A program made the position numbers and the translations under genes. The notes beneath the pieces were generated by a model that saw nothing but the letters and a program-made list of their open reading frames with translations, was not told the origin of the DNA and did not search any database. Source: Ostreococcus mediterraneus (Eukaryota; Chlorophyta; Mamiellophyceae; Mamiellales; Bathycoccaceae). Taken from it: DNA of 64,000 bases. This document shows positions 26,503-39,000 of this stretch, in pieces; position 1 is the first letter of the stretch; every line of letters starts with the position of its first letter. The stretch covers positions 602,605-666,604 of the forward strand of contig WMKK01000007.1 of assembly GCA_012295225.1 (NCBI GenBank), written 5' to 3'.

Positions 26503-26994
26503 TTATACAGCCTCCGGGCCACGGTCGACGTTCGACGGCGGTCCGGTGTCAAGGAGTTCGACGACGAACGCGGCGAAGGAATATGCCGATTCGTCGTCTT
26601 CCACATCCACCACCACCACCGCGTCGCCGCCGCCGCTACCGCCGCCGCCGCCGCCCTCATCCCTTTCATCCATCGCCACCATCACCGTTCCATCGGGATT
26701 TGTCACACCGAACGCGTGGCGCCACGTCGCGAACGCGCGCTCCGCCTCTCGCGCCTTGACCTCGAACGCCTCGCGCGCGCGCGCGACATCTTCCGCAAGC
26801 CGCCTCGCGCGCATGCGGCGATTGCGCGCCAGAATCACCATCGCGCCGACGAACAGCGTCGCCAGCACCGCGATCGCGATGACGAGCATGGCCATCGCGC
26901 TCGCGTTCGAGTCATCCGCGTTCGCGCTCGAAGGTGCCTCGTGAGCCTGCTGACACGACGTCGCGGTCGCGCCCGCGGATTGCGCGCATGGCAT
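26503..26994 (-). CDS. Unknown single-pass membrane protein, paralogue A
   Basis: Not recognised as a known family. The 163 residues show a short Cys/Ser/Ala-rich N-terminus, one membrane segment (about 34-55, AMLVIAIAVLATLFVGAMVI), a basic stop-transfer stretch RNRRMRARR, an Ala/Glu/Arg helix that may form a coiled coil (60-92), and the motif FGVTNPDGTVMVAMDERDE. A Gly run and a valine-rich strand (DAVVVVDVEDDE) follow. The same order and the NPDGT motif occur in the next gene on this strand (27526-27972), so the two are almost certainly tandem duplicates. With a short luminal or external N-terminus, the conserved part would face the cytosol. Function unknown. Confidence 0.72.
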   Translation of the reverse strand: MPCAQSAGATATSCQQAHEAPSSANADDSNASAMAMLVIAIAVLATLFVGAMVILARNRRMRARRLAEDVARAREAFEVKAREAERAFATWRHAFGVTNPDGTVMVAMDERDEGGGGGGSGGGDAVVVVDVEDDESAYSFAAFVVELLDTGPPSNVDRGPEAV

Positions 26995-27525
26995 GGCGCG
27001 CGATCGGCGCGCGCGCGCGCGATGGGTGCTCGCGAGTGCGTTCGCGCGCGCGGTGTGCGTGGACGCGCGAACGCGCGAGCGAGGGCGTGATGTGACGTTC
27101 GGAGCGGCGCGCGCGGGTGGTTGACGCGGTGGGCGTCCTTTCGACGCGGCTTGGAAGATGAATCGTCAGGTTATGATTGTACGGTATCGGTAAACAGTAT
27201 GTACATGTACACTCGTGGACCCCTCGACGACGCTCGACGACGCTCGACGACGCTCGACGACGACGTTCGACGACGCGCGGCGCGCGCGGTGTGCGCGTCG
27301 ACGGGTTGGTTTGGCGAATGCGCGCGCGTGGGATGCGTGTATGGTGTGTCAAGGTGTTACACGCTACGCGGCGCGGATACAGACGAATACAGACTGTCAA
27401 ACTAGAAAAAAATGCGTGCGTCGGCGTCGGCGTCGGCGCTGCGTTAATGGTACAGCGTACATGATGGTACATACACACACGTATTTGTCGTGAGTACGCG
27501 CGCACGTGTGTGCGTCGCGGTGACG
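26995..27525. other. Spacer between the two membrane-protein paralogues
   Basis: 531 bp. It contains an imperfect 10-bp tandem repeat at 27222-27276 and a GTACATGTAC palindrome at 27201-27210. It must hold the promoter of paralogue A and the 3' end of paralogue B. No recognisable gene or RNA was seen. Confidence 0.55.
27222..27276. repeat. Tandem repeat, ~10-bp unit CGCTCGACGA
   Basis: About four near-exact head-to-tail copies of CGCTCGACGA, followed by degenerate CGACGTTCGACGACG. It lies in the spacer upstream of paralogue A. Confidence 0.85.
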
Positions 27526-27972
27526 TTACGTGTCGTCTTCGTCGGGCGCGACTTGGACGACGCATACGACCTCCGCCTGCTGCTCCTCCTCCTTCTCCTT
27601 CTCATCCACGCCCACATTCACGATGACGTGCGACGGCGATTCCTCTTTCACCGCAACCATGATTGTACCATCGGGATTGGCCACACCGACCGCTTTCGCG
27701 CGCCACTCCGCGAACGTTCTCGCCGCGTCCGCGGCTTTCGCCTCCAACCGCGCGCGCTCCGCCTCCGCCTCCGCCTCGAGCCTCGCCCGTTTCGCCGCCC
27801 GCACGCGGGTCAGGAACATCGCAATCGCGATGAATACCACCACGAGCGCGCCCGTGGCGATATACCCTAAACTCCCCCCCATCGACGACGACGGCGGCGA
27901 CGAAGTCAACGAAGACGGTGTCGATGACGACGTGACATTGGCCCCATCGCATTCGATGCAATCATACGCCAT
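27526..27972 (-). CDS. Unknown single-pass membrane protein, paralogue B
   Basis: Not recognised as a known family. The 148 residues have a short N-terminus with two Cys (CIEC) and a Ser/Pro/Thr-rich stretch, a membrane segment (about 36-56, IATGALVVVFIAIAMFL), a basic flank RVRAAKRAR, an Ala/Glu helix (EAEAEAERARLEAKAAD), then TFAEWRAKAVGVANPDGTI with MVAVKEE, a valine-rich strand (HVIVNVGV), a Glu/Lys run, and an acidic end. It shares its plan and the GV(A/T)NPDGT(I/V)MVA motif with the neighbour at 26503-26994. The ATG at 27972 puts the membrane segment near residue 40; the longer upstream frame is Arg-rich and lacks plausible features. Confidence 0.72.
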   Translation of the reverse strand: MAYDCIECDGANVTSSSTPSSLTSSPPSSSMGGSLGYIATGALVVVFIAIAMFLTRVRAAKRARLEAEAEAERARLEAKAADAARTFAEWRAKAVGVANPDGTIMVAVKEESPSHVIVNVGVDEKEKEEEQQAEVVCVVQVAPDEDDT

Positions 27973-28608
27973 GCCGCTATACGGCGCCCACGCGCGCGTG
28001 CTCGATCGTCGCTCGCGCCGTCGAGGTGTGAAAAAATACCACCCACGCCGTCGTCGTCGCGCGAGGCGCGTGCGTGTGACGCATCGCGCGCGAAAGGCGC
28101 CCTGAGACGCGCCGCGAGAGACCGCGCGAGGCACCGGGTGGTCGACCAAAGGTCGCGCGAAACGTCGCGACACGCGCATAGTGCTATATTGTATACATTA
28201 CGTATATGCGTCCATGGGTTTCATTTTATCACGAGAAGGCGCATCATCATCGTGATTGGTCGCGATTGGTCGTGCGCGTGATGATTGAAACACGAGACGC
28301 GCGCGAGACGACGCGCGTTCGGCCGTTCGCGAACGCGCGAACGGTGCGTGCGGGACGAACGCGCGGCGGTGGCGCGCGAGCGGGCGCCGCGAGACGCGAC
28401 AAAAACAAAAAAGTTTAAACTGGTGGCGCCACCGCGGAACCGTGTTTGGAACGAATCCCGTCGATAGCCAAAAACGGTGCACAGTATTGGGCGCTGGAAC
28501 CATATGAAGCGCCAAAGCAAGGTCACATGGCAAAAGTTATGGGTATCTTCTTTTCCATCATCATCATGATGGGCGCGGCGACGCGCTCGGCGCCATCGCG
28601 CGACGCCG
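27973..28608. other. Divergent spacer upstream of paralogue B and the RlmN-like gene
   Basis: 636 bp between two start codons on opposite strands. AT-rich words TATATTGTATACATTACG (28191-28208) are possible core-promoter sequence. The palindrome GGTGGCGCCACC lies near 28420-28433. Open frames here and antisense to the RlmN gene have no recognisable protein features. Confidence 0.5.
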
Positions 28609-29952
28609 ATGGCGCCCAAGCGCGCGCGCACGACGCACTCAGTGTTCGACGTCGACGTCCTCGACGCCTGGCTCGCGACGCGATGCGCGGCGCCGGCGCA
28701 CGTGCGCGTGAAACACCGCGCAGTCGTCGTCAAGGCGTGCGCGGCGGCGAGCGCTCGGGGCGCGCGCACGCTCCGTGACGTGACATTTCCCGCCAACACG
28801 CTTCCGAACGCGGTGATGGAGGAGATATATGACGCGTTCGTGCTGTTTACCACGAAAGTGGCGCACGAGAGCTCGTCGAAGGATGGTGCGACGACGAAGA
28901 TGATTGTTGAGCTCGAGGATGGGCATCGCGTGGAGGCGTGCGTGATGCGACACGCCAAGGGAGGGCGAGTGACGTTGTGCGTGAGTTCACAAGTTGGGTG
29001 TAAGATGGGATGTACGTTTTGTGCCACTGGTACGCTCGGGGAGCTTGGGAACTTGACGACGGGGGAGATTGTGGAGCAGCTCGCGCACGCCAACGCGTTG
29101 CCGGGCGTGACGGTGCGCAACTGCGTGTTTATGGGCATGGGGGAGCCGTTGAATAATTACGATGCGGTGATTGGGGCGTGTGGAGTCATGCGCGATGGAT
29201 TTGGGTTGGCTTCGTCGAAAATTACGGTGAGTACGGTGGGGGTGATTCCGAGGATGCGCACGTTGACGAGGGACGCGCCGGGCACGTGTTTGGCGTTGTC
29301 GCTTCACGCGCCGACGCAGGAATTAAGACAGAAGATTGTCCCGACCGCCACGGCGTACAAGCTCGATGAACTCATGCGAACATTAGATGAATACCTCGCC
29401 TCTGGGCCGAAGATGAAGACGATGATTGAGTATTGCGTGCTCGGTGGTGTCAACGACGACGAGCGGTGCGCGCATCAACTCGGCGAGTTGTTACGAGGCA
29501 AAGAGGTGATATTAAATTTAATACCTCTCAATCCCACGGACACGCCCGCGGGGCACGTGCCGCCAAAGAAGGAGGATGTGCAACGCATGATGCACATTTT
29601 GACGAAAACGTACGACATCTTCACCACGGTGCGGCACACGATGGGGGACGACATCGACGGCGCGTGCGGGCAGTTGGCGTTGAAGGTGCCGGGCGAGCCT
29701 GAAATAGAAGATCTCATGTCCTCGAAACTACGGAAGAAGTCAAAGTCGTCGTCGACGACGACGTCAGCGACGGCGAAGGTGGCGGCGGTGACCGCTCGTG
29801 AACGGGTAAACGCGACCGCTGCCGCGGCGAATGGGGAGGCTTCAATGCGCGGCGCGGCGTCGATGGAGCGCGCGCTCGTCGCGTTATCCGTGGCGTCCGC
29901 GGCGCTGTTGGTGTACTCCGTCGTCGCGCGTCGTTCGCGACAGCACGCCTAA
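28609..29952 (+). CDS. RlmN-like radical-SAM RNA methyltransferase with a hydrophobic C-terminal tail
   Basis: RlmN/Cfr enzymes methylate C2 of adenosines in 23S rRNA and tRNA. The 447-residue protein has the N-terminal RlmN accessory region, then LCVSSQVGCKMGCTFCATG with the cluster cysteines C131-x3-C135-x2-C138. MGMGEPLNNY, TVSTVGVIPRM, LALSLHAPTQELRQKIVP, and NLIPLNPT follow. The downstream catalytic Cys of the family is expected in the GACGQL motif, which is present near residue 352. After ~380 the sequence departs from bacterial RlmN: a Ser/Thr/Ala-rich linker leads to ALVALSVASAALLVYSVV (about 420-437) and a basic RRSRQHA end, which together look like a tail anchor. There is no obvious transit peptide. 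Start 28609 is the only ATG close upstream of homology. Confidence 0.9.
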   Translation: MAPKRARTTHSVFDVDVLDAWLATRCAAPAHVRVKHRAVVVKACAAASARGARTLRDVTFPANTLPNAVMEEIYDAFVLFTTKVAHESSSKDGATTKMIVELEDGHRVEACVMRHAKGGRVTLCVSSQVGCKMGCTFCATGTLGELGNLTTGEIVEQLAHANALPGVTVRNCVFMGMGEPLNNYDAVIGACGVMRDGFGLASSKITVSTVGVIPRMRTLTRDAPGTCLALSLHAPTQELRQKIVPTATAYKLDELMRTLDEYLASGPKMKTMIEYCVLGGVNDDERCAHQLGELLRGKEVILNLIPLNPTDTPAGHVPPKKEDVQRMMHILTKTYDIFTTVRHTMGDDIDGACGQLALKVPGEPEIEDLMSSKLRKKSKSSSTTTSATAKVAAVTARERVNATAAAANGEASMRGAASMERALVALSVASAALLVYSVVARRSRQHA

Positions 29953-30041
29953 CGCTACGCGCCTTCATATCATAGGATTACTACTAGCATTGTTATCATA
30001 GCCTTTTAGCCACATTGTGTAGCACTACGTAATATTCGTTG

Positions 30042-33000
30042 TTACAACGATTGACGCTCGCTTTGTCTAGCGTCGAGTTCTTTACGAATCATACCCGCCA
30101 GCACTTGCGCTTGCTGCGTCGCCGGCGTGCACTGCACCACGCGCGCCGTTTTCATCTTATCAAACACACGTGTTTTTCTAAATTCCTTCAACTGCAACAC
30201 CACCCGCGCGGGCTCTTCGACGACGACGTCGGCGAGTTCATCCCACCCGGCGTGCCACAACGCGACGTATTGATCCCCGTCGGGTGTCGGCTTGCGCTCG
30301 AACGCCACAACTCGTTCGTTCGTCAGCACCACGAGCAGAGTTTTTGCATTCACGTCCAGACTAGCGATGTATTTGTCGCGTGCGTAGTAACCCTTGTGCG
30401 TGAAAACTTGACTCGCGTGATTGGAGCCGCCCGCGAGCGACCCGCGAACGGCGGTGGCCAACGCGCGTTGCGCCTCGGACGATTCGCGTTGCCACGAGCG
30501 CAACACCCCATCGGCGTACTCAGCGCGCGGATGACGCACACGGTGCTGAGGCGCGAGCGCGGTCACGCCGAGCGTGGATTTGACGCTGTCAAATCCGACA
30601 GCGATGCCTTCGGCGGTGCGTCCGACGGCAGCTAATCCGCCGGCGAGCGGTTGCGTCACGGCGCCAACCAAACCTTTGCCGACACCCTTGGCAAAGCCTA
30701 CGGCGCCACCCTTCATCGCGCCTTCGATTGGCTTTTGAAACACGCCGGTGACGCCACGGAACACACCCTTGGCGAGCATTTCAGAGCCCGTGGTGATACC
30801 AGTCTTAATCGAGTCGGCTTTTTGCGCTTCGGCGCCGCCGAGCGTCTTTTTCATCGACGTCGAAAACTTCTTGTCAAAGCTTAATTGCGCCATGCCCGCC
30901 GAAGCTTGCCCAAGGGCTTGCGAGAACGAGTCTAATACATCTACGCCCGCGAGAAGTGCGAGGGCTTGTCGCGCGACTTGGCGCATGTAGGAATCTTTGA
31001 TTGTCGTCCAAAAGGCGCGTTCGAGCGCTCGAACTTCGGCGACGCGAAACGGTTCCAAATGCAATGGTGAGTTGTCGATATTCACGAACGATACACCAAC
31101 CAAGAACGCAGGCATCGCACGTTTAGGGCGCGCATACAATGCTGAACGGAAGCGCAGGCGTAGGTGCAACGCACTCACGGCGAGCGTGCCGATGGCGATG
31201 GGCACGTCGACGCGCTCGAGTCGCGTTTCATTTGTAGCCAACGCCGCAGCTGCGCCGTCATCTTGCTCGAACACGCGCGCAAAGTCCACGAGCCTCCAGA
31301 CCAAAGGCTCATGCGCGGCTACTTGAATAGGACGCGGGGCAAAGTTGACATCGACGTACGGGTATACGCGTACGCCCAAGTCGGCTGAAGTTTTCGTCAC
31401 CATGGTCATCGAAAACAACGTATGCTTGCGTAGATTTTTACTCAGCACGCGCATGATGACCGGGAACGCCGAACCTGTCTTCATATCATCGATTTGAAGC
31501 CAATTGATCGCGAGCGCCAAGCGCGAAACGCCTGCGCTGACGCCCGTGAGGACGTCGACACCCAAACCGCCCGCGGAGCAGTTGATGATTTCGCTGGCGG
31601 CGGCGTCAACAAGAGCGACGCTACATTCGCCGACAGACATCGAGAAGCGAATCTCTGTGGACTTCTCCTCCATACCCTTGACAGCTCTGTTACGTTTCTT
31701 CAAGGCGGTCGCTGATACTGCGTCGACACGGATGATGCGCACGCCTCGTCGATGCACGCGCGCGACGGGTAAAAAGTCAAAGTAGACACCGTCGCCGCCA
31801 TCGATGTCTAAATTCTGCATTACGCCTTCGCCTAAATCGATCTTCGGTTTCGGAAGCGCAGGTAAGATCTCTTCCGCGGTGGACAAATCCAAGTTTTCAA
31901 AGTCATACGTCCTGTAGGCGACGTTTTGAATTGAACCATTGTGTACGACGCACACGTTGAGCTTTTGAGCGTCGAGTGGACGCGCCCACGCGAATGGTTT
32001 CGCGCATCGTGGTGGCACCAGACGCCAAGGCTCAACGTCATCATTCATAGCGCCTGCCTGTCGAAACGCAATGACGTCGACATCACTCGCGTTTTCAACG
32101 ATGATGGCGGCTTGCGCGCGCGATTCCACGCTGACTCGAATTTTGGACACGCCGAGCGTAGATACGTTTGCATGCAAGCTCAGTAACTGAAACTCATCCG
32201 GGTGCGCCGATGAGTACACGGGAATCTTCAAAGCAGTGTCGGTAATGCTGTGCAAACGTATTGGCGCCGACCAAGAAGAATTCGGTAATTTGATGCAGAC
32301 GATACCATCGTTCGCGGCGGTGCGCATTTTGAGCGGCACGTTGGCATCCGCCGCGCGCAATGTCACCGCACTCGATTCTGGCGTCGCCGCTTGCGCGATG
32401 AGCACGTCATCGCCAGTTTGATTCGTGAGCACGTAGTGCGGCTCAATAATGATGACTTGTGACGAAAATGCCGATGATTTAGACGCGCTGTTGCTTTCCA
32501 TGCGTACGGTGAGCGAGTAGATGGATTCATCCGGACATCTCGCGCGAACGACGACGGCGCCGCGAAGGAGCTCACGCTCATCGACACTGATTCCTGGAGA
32601 AAGCTTAAGATCTTTAGCTGCAGCCGCGATACCAAGCTCGAGCAAGAGCATTTCGTTCTCACGCGGGGCTTTACGAATCGCGCATTCTCGTAAAATCTGA
32701 ATCCCTCGCGTGCTCTGCGGCGCCCGCGTTTGACAAAACTTCACCGTCGACGCCACGACGTCATCGTCAGCAGCCGACGTGGACGAAATCGTGCTCGTGC
32801 GGATAAATAAATCTACGCCCGATTTATTCATGATCAGAACTGGTGCGGATAGTGTCGTGACTCGCGGCGCGCGCGAAAGGAATCCGAAATCGTGACGGAC
32901 GTCCAATACGGCGGTTCGCCCATCCGCGCTCGCCAACGTGATGACGTCAATGCTTTCATCTTTGTCATCTGAAGACGACGACACGGTGGGGTTGAAAATG

Positions 33001-36000
33001 TCAAACGAATCTGCGCTTTTGGCTTCCGCTATGGCTTGCACAGACAACGGTGAAATGGGCAGTAAACGGTTCTTGGGTACCATCGCGTCAAAGCCGTCGT
33101 CGAGTGCGACTTTCAAATAGTATGGCAAATCTGGATGCACGGCGTGCACTGCAAGCGAGCTCCCAGGCGTGACCGTAGCCATACTGATGGCTTTCGCAAC
33201 TAACGGCGCGTTGATTTCGCCCTGATACATCGTGACCGTGGCTGTGCGAGGGGACTCATTCACGACGCGATGTGGCGGTACGGCTACCACGCGCCACGAC
33301 ATCGCCGAAGCGTCAATCGTAAACAACTCCACGTGGTCGTCATCGTCATCGTTTCCGCCGCAATATGACGCTTTTTCTGCAGACGCATCCGACGTCACCG
33401 CGACAGCTTCGACTTGCACGCCGATGAATCGATGCACGCCCGTCGGATCGACGACCCGCGTGACTTCAGAGCCTTCCATGGCGCCAGAAATCATGCACGC
33501 CCACGCGCCTCCCTCGGGCGAGTCCACATCTACGCCCCATTCGGACGGTCCTTTTGACGTAATCGTGCGCATGAATAGCTCAGATTGAGCAACAGGACCG
33601 ACGACGGCGGAAATTAATCCAGCGGATTCGCCAGGCTTGACGACGACGCGTTGCCGAAGCGCGGCGGCGGCTTCGGGCGTGGCGACAATCTCCGCCGGCT
33701 GTACAGTCAGCGCGCGCGTGCGAATCCACCGACGCATGCGAACGAATGACATCGGGCCTGGGCCGTGGCCGGAATGAAAGGGAAATTTCAAGTCTGGAAA
33801 CGACGTTGCGTAGGCCCAGCCTTCTTTATCGGTTTCGTTCAAGACGTTCACCTCCCACGCGCCTTGCCACGAATAATTTGGTGGGAGTAAATCGCGCTCG
33901 GCGTCAGAAATGGACGCGACACTTCCCGAGCCATTACGACTTGACCACGTCTTACGCTCCGTAGGCATCAAATGCTTCGAAGACCATCCGGCCAATGGCA
34001 TGAAGCGCTCGTTCTCGAAGATCTCTTCTATGCATTTGGTTGACTTTTTGCGCGACTGCTGTCCGACGCCGTCATCGGGGTGCGACCCCAATGGACAAAT
34101 GTACACCTCGATCGCGTCTGAAGTGTTGTTTGTGAACGACACCACGGGCTCGAACGTGTATGACTTTAGTCCGGTGCTTGAAACAACGCATCGAGAATTG
34201 TCGCACACGATGACTTGTGAGGTCTCTCGCGCTGAAATTGTTCGCCACGGTCCGTCGGGAGTAAACGCGACGTATACAAGCGAGTCATCCGTGTCGGTGG
34301 CGTCTTTCATAGCATCCACCGTACTTCGTTGCGTGTCTACTTGAACTTCCAAATGAATCGTCATATCTACAGATTTGTCGCCATCGACGCAAGGTATCTT
34401 GACGGTTCCTTGACCAAGACTCGCGGAGGACATGTCGAGCGCCGTTAAAAGCGCAGTCAAAGTCATCGAACGCGTGGCGATAGCTGTGGCTTCTTGCTTC
34501 ACTTGATGCTGGTCGATGACGGTAAATGTCACCAGAATATCGTCAGCGTACTCTCTCCAAAGAAGAGGAGCACTCTCGCGAGAAACGCGAGGCACTATGT
34601 GAAACGCTTCTCTCCACATGACGACTCGCGCATCTGCCGGACCAGAAACAGGAGAAACAGCGCGCGTATGTACGTCACTCGCTCGTAGACCGTCTGGGAA
34701 TGAAAATTCAACTTTGGTGACAACCTGCGCGAGATCATTTACGTCTGCAAACGTCGCAGATTCAATGTGAAGTATTGCGTGCCACGCCGAGCGCACCGGC
34801 CACTCAGCGTCACCCTTTGACTGCGCCATGGATTGGGACATGTCGATCGGCAAAACGTACGCAGACACGTGATGAGCGTGCACAATAATCTCCTTAACTT
34901 CAGTTGGCTTCACGCACACGACATTAGCGTACGAGTTGCCCACGCGAAGGTACACATCTTGGTTGATGAGCCGGTTTTCGTAAAGAATCGAGTTTTCATC
35001 CAACGCGCAATGTTCAATCTTCTGTTGCGCCTCGAGTACGCTCTGCGAATGCCAAGTTTTCCATCGCAGGAAAGCAGCAATGAAATTGCGCGAAATCGAG
35101 ACTGAAAGCGGAACGATGGTTTTGACTTGAAGTGCTACGCCTGCCGGTCTCGAATCATCGCCGGTGAGACTGTAGGAGAATTTCAGATACGCATTTGTTG
35201 GATCAACAATCGGCTCCCATGCGTCGTGCACTGTGTCGTACGACGAAGCAGCAGCAGTGAACATTGTGTTTCCATCCATTTTCGCCGACGTGCCGTTAAT
35301 GACTAACACGGTGTCAGAAATCGTCGCGCAAAACAACGGCTGTGAGTACGCTTCGCGCTCCAGAAGCACGGCGCTCAACAAGGGGATTGAAAGCTTCATC
35401 GACACATTTACTTTTTTGCTTGTTGTCAATTCTCGCTTCTGCACGTAATCAACAACTGAAAAACGCGGCCTGTACTGAGTTGGCGAAGAGTTTGATTTGT
35501 TCGAGTACTGAAACAAACCCCAACGTGGAAGATGTTCGAGAGGCGCGTCGGGATCAGACGACCAAAGCGCGCACCTCGGGTCTCGCACGTCATCAACCCA
35601 AAGCGGCATTTCGACGAATATGGCATCGTATGACGCTTGCGCACTATCAGCACACGTTCCATTTCGAGAGACTATGACGAGCAAGTCGTTGCGTACGCAC
35701 GCACACGACGTCAACGCTGGCGGGGTTTTGAGCTCCGTAGTGACAAGGTCGCCACACGCGCTGTATCCATTCGGCGGAAGAGGATGCCAGACGGCAAGTG
35801 TCCGGTGATCTCCGTTTTCATGGCTGCCTTGTGCGATTGAACCGACGAGTACATATCCATTGGGATGCGCAGCGCCGCCGCTCTCCATGTCTACGACGAG
35901 TACGCCAGCACTCGGCGGATCCCGTCCTGAAATGAGACAATCGCCAAGCGAAGCGTATCCAGTCGGTGCTTTTGGTCGCCAGATTGACGCCTGCCGGCTA

Positions 36001-39000
36001 CTGCGCTCGTCGGCATCGGACCAAACGCACATCAAGTCATACGTTGTCAGCGTGCGCAAGCCATCACGAGAAGCATCATCGTCGAGCGAGTGATCCTGCA
36101 AAGTCGCGGCCACCGCAGTCGATTGCGCACTCGCCGGAAGTAGCGGGTTGCGTAAATCCATGGGAATTGCTGGACTAGAACCATCCACGCTTGCTTGAAA
36201 CGTGCTCGAACTATTGTGCACTATGTGAATTTGAGCGTTTGATGTTCTAGAAGATATGCATGCGCCATAGTATGCTGTGCACACGACTTCAGCACGAACA
36301 CATCGCATCGCCTCGAGTGGCGGTTCAACATCATCAACCGTCACCACGCATCCGAGCGCATGAAATCCGTCAGGCGCGACAGGACGCCAAACGACCACCC
36401 GTGAACCTTGTTGTGGAGTATTCAATGCGCACACACGTTCATAACTGGAAGGCAATTTCGTCAAGCCTTCGGCATCCGTGACCACAGTCACCGGTCTCGA
36501 TGGAGGCGCGTCGCTCATTGTAACGCAATCGCCCACAAACGCAAACCCCGGAGGAGGTACGGGCCGCCAAAAATTCATCCCATTATCAACACTTCCCATA
36601 CGAGTGAACTGCGAACACGACGCCGTTTGATTATAAAGCCCAGTGGACTGAAGCGTGGTTTTGAAACCTTTTGAAATCGAGAGCACGCGCTGGATGGATT
36701 GCGCGTCGAGAACAATGTTGACGTTTGTAGATCGAATCATCAACTCGATGTCATCCGACGCGGCGCGGATTCGGCCGTCGAGATCGAGCGGTTTAAGTAT
36801 CACGCTTGCATCCATAATATTTCCGGCTTTACTCCACTCGCTCACGGCGACTTGAAACTGCGACAGCGCAAACGCGCCCTCCTTCAATCCCGCGACAGAT
36901 GAATAGTTGAACTCCACATCAGTGCGCACGCGAAGCATGTACTCGTCATCCACTACAGCAGCATCGAGAAACATAACCTGAAGCTCAGGTGCTGATGCTT
37001 GCACGCGCAGTTCCATGGGAGGCTTCACATCGTTCTCGAGTGTCAAATCTTCTTGACTTGCGCTCGCTCGCGTTTCATAGACGACGCGCACCTCGTTGGA
37101 CTCATCCGCGATGAGTTGCGCGTCAGGCTCGAGATGTACAAAATCTGACAATTGTGAGCCAGTGGGCAACACGATGCGCACATCAGATAACGTGAGCGAG
37201 CGTCCAGCGGCGATGTGCACAAGTGGAGCGCCGTTCACTCGGAATACCAATTCGTGCCCAGCGCCTCGCAACTCGATGGTGCGCTGCCCAAACGGTGAAT
37301 CGCACAGAATACGTCTCGAAGCATTCAACTCGGTATCAGCGTCCAACGTCAGCGTGTCCCTATCGCCGAAATCTAAATCCTGCGTCAAACGCGCATTTAC
37401 TAATCCAGACTCTGATTCATTGTCAGACGTAAGCGTGAAAAAATTGTACACTGCAAGAGCGAATTGCGGATCATGCATCATACGACACGACTGCAACAGT
37501 GCGTTGACGTCAATCAATGACTGCGTCATAATCACATCAACCTGAAACAGCGTCTTTTGTTCAACTGAGCGGCTACTTGAACCGAAGACTTGTTGAGCCT
37601 TGAGCGGTGTGCCAGCACGCAAATCGCGAAGCTCAAGATTTGGACACGTCACCGTCATCGCGAGCTCGTCGTTCAAGTTTCGCTTGAGACCAACGTGCAT
37701 GTTTGCAATCTCAAAAGCACCTATAGCCTTAAATCGACTCGTTCTCAACCCCCCAAAGATGGTCATCTGGACTTTATTTACGTGCACCGCCATGAGCGAT
37801 TTGGGAACGTCCAAAACCGTCACGCGGTCGACAGATTTCAACTGTTCCAGCTCCTGAGAGAACTCGTAGAGCGATTGAGGGATATCCGTTTCTTCCGAAA
37901 AATTTTCTGCGGTCAGTGCACGCAAAATACGATACTCACCATCATCAATTTCAAACGCGACTTCGTCGGTAATGTCGACAATCATCTCCAATCCAGGCGC
38001 GCGCCCGTTGGCGTCCCACTTTGGTTTACGAATGGCGACGTCCACCGACGCCTTACATCCCGGCATCATCGACGGTCGCTTCTCGTGCTGGTCGCGAATA
38101 CACATCGAGAATTGAACTAATGATACTTTTGTCGTGTCCATAAGTACTGAACCAAAATCGCGATGTGATTTCCCAGACGTCCATTCGAGAGAATTCTGAG
38201 CTCGCAACAATTCAACATCCAACGACAGCGCCTGCTGAGAGGCGCTACTTCGAGGAACGACGACTTCCGGTTTCGTTAAGTCAACCGCATACACCATAGT
38301 AAATGGGCGCGGTTCGCCGCGTCGTAACAGCTCGGCGTTTCGCTCGGATTCTGGAAGAGCGCTAATAGGAATTGGTGGCGGAAGAAATCCACTGAAAAAT
38401 CCAAGCAGCTTTTGGACAAACGCGTAGACGACAATCACCTTGACGTTATCGCTCTTAACGCGAATGTCGTACTCATAACCAGGAAATGTAGACGACAAGT
38501 GATTGTACATGAGTACATCGACGTGCGTTTGACTCGTTGTCGACGAGTTGTCGCCTGATGACTTCAAATCAATAAAATGCCTGTATGCGTTGTCCTCTGG
38601 CAGCGAACGATCCGTCACGCACAGATTACCAAGCGCGATGGCGATTTCCGTAGCTGCAGACTTCCCACGCATATCTAAAGTCAAGTCATCCATGTGACAA
38701 TCAAATAGTGGTTGTAATCCAACTTCTCCGGCGCGTTTCTCGCGAAAAGCTTTGATGATTGTCGACTCAAAATGTAGCAGCAACTTGAACCCGACGCGAT
38801 TTGAGTCACCAGCAATGAGCGAATCAAACGAAGGCGTCTTTTTAATTTCTTCCGGCAGTGGCGTCGAAAACGCGGCGAGCACAATCTTGATCTCTTCCCA
38901 CATTCGCCATATCGAACCAATCGTCGGACGGTGAATGGTGACGACGATGTTCTCTGTGTCCAAACTCAACTCGGTATCGACGTTGTCGTACTCGGGTGAG

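Noticed and set aside
27222-27276. Tandem repeat considered as a CRISPR-like array
   Set aside because: Units are contiguous 10-bp copies without spacers, in a eukaryotic nuclear context; simple low-complexity repeat.
28221-29138. Minus-strand open frame of ~300 codons overlapping the RlmN-like gene
   Set aside because: Complementary to the radical-SAM gene; no domain or signal, and composition typical of antisense reading.
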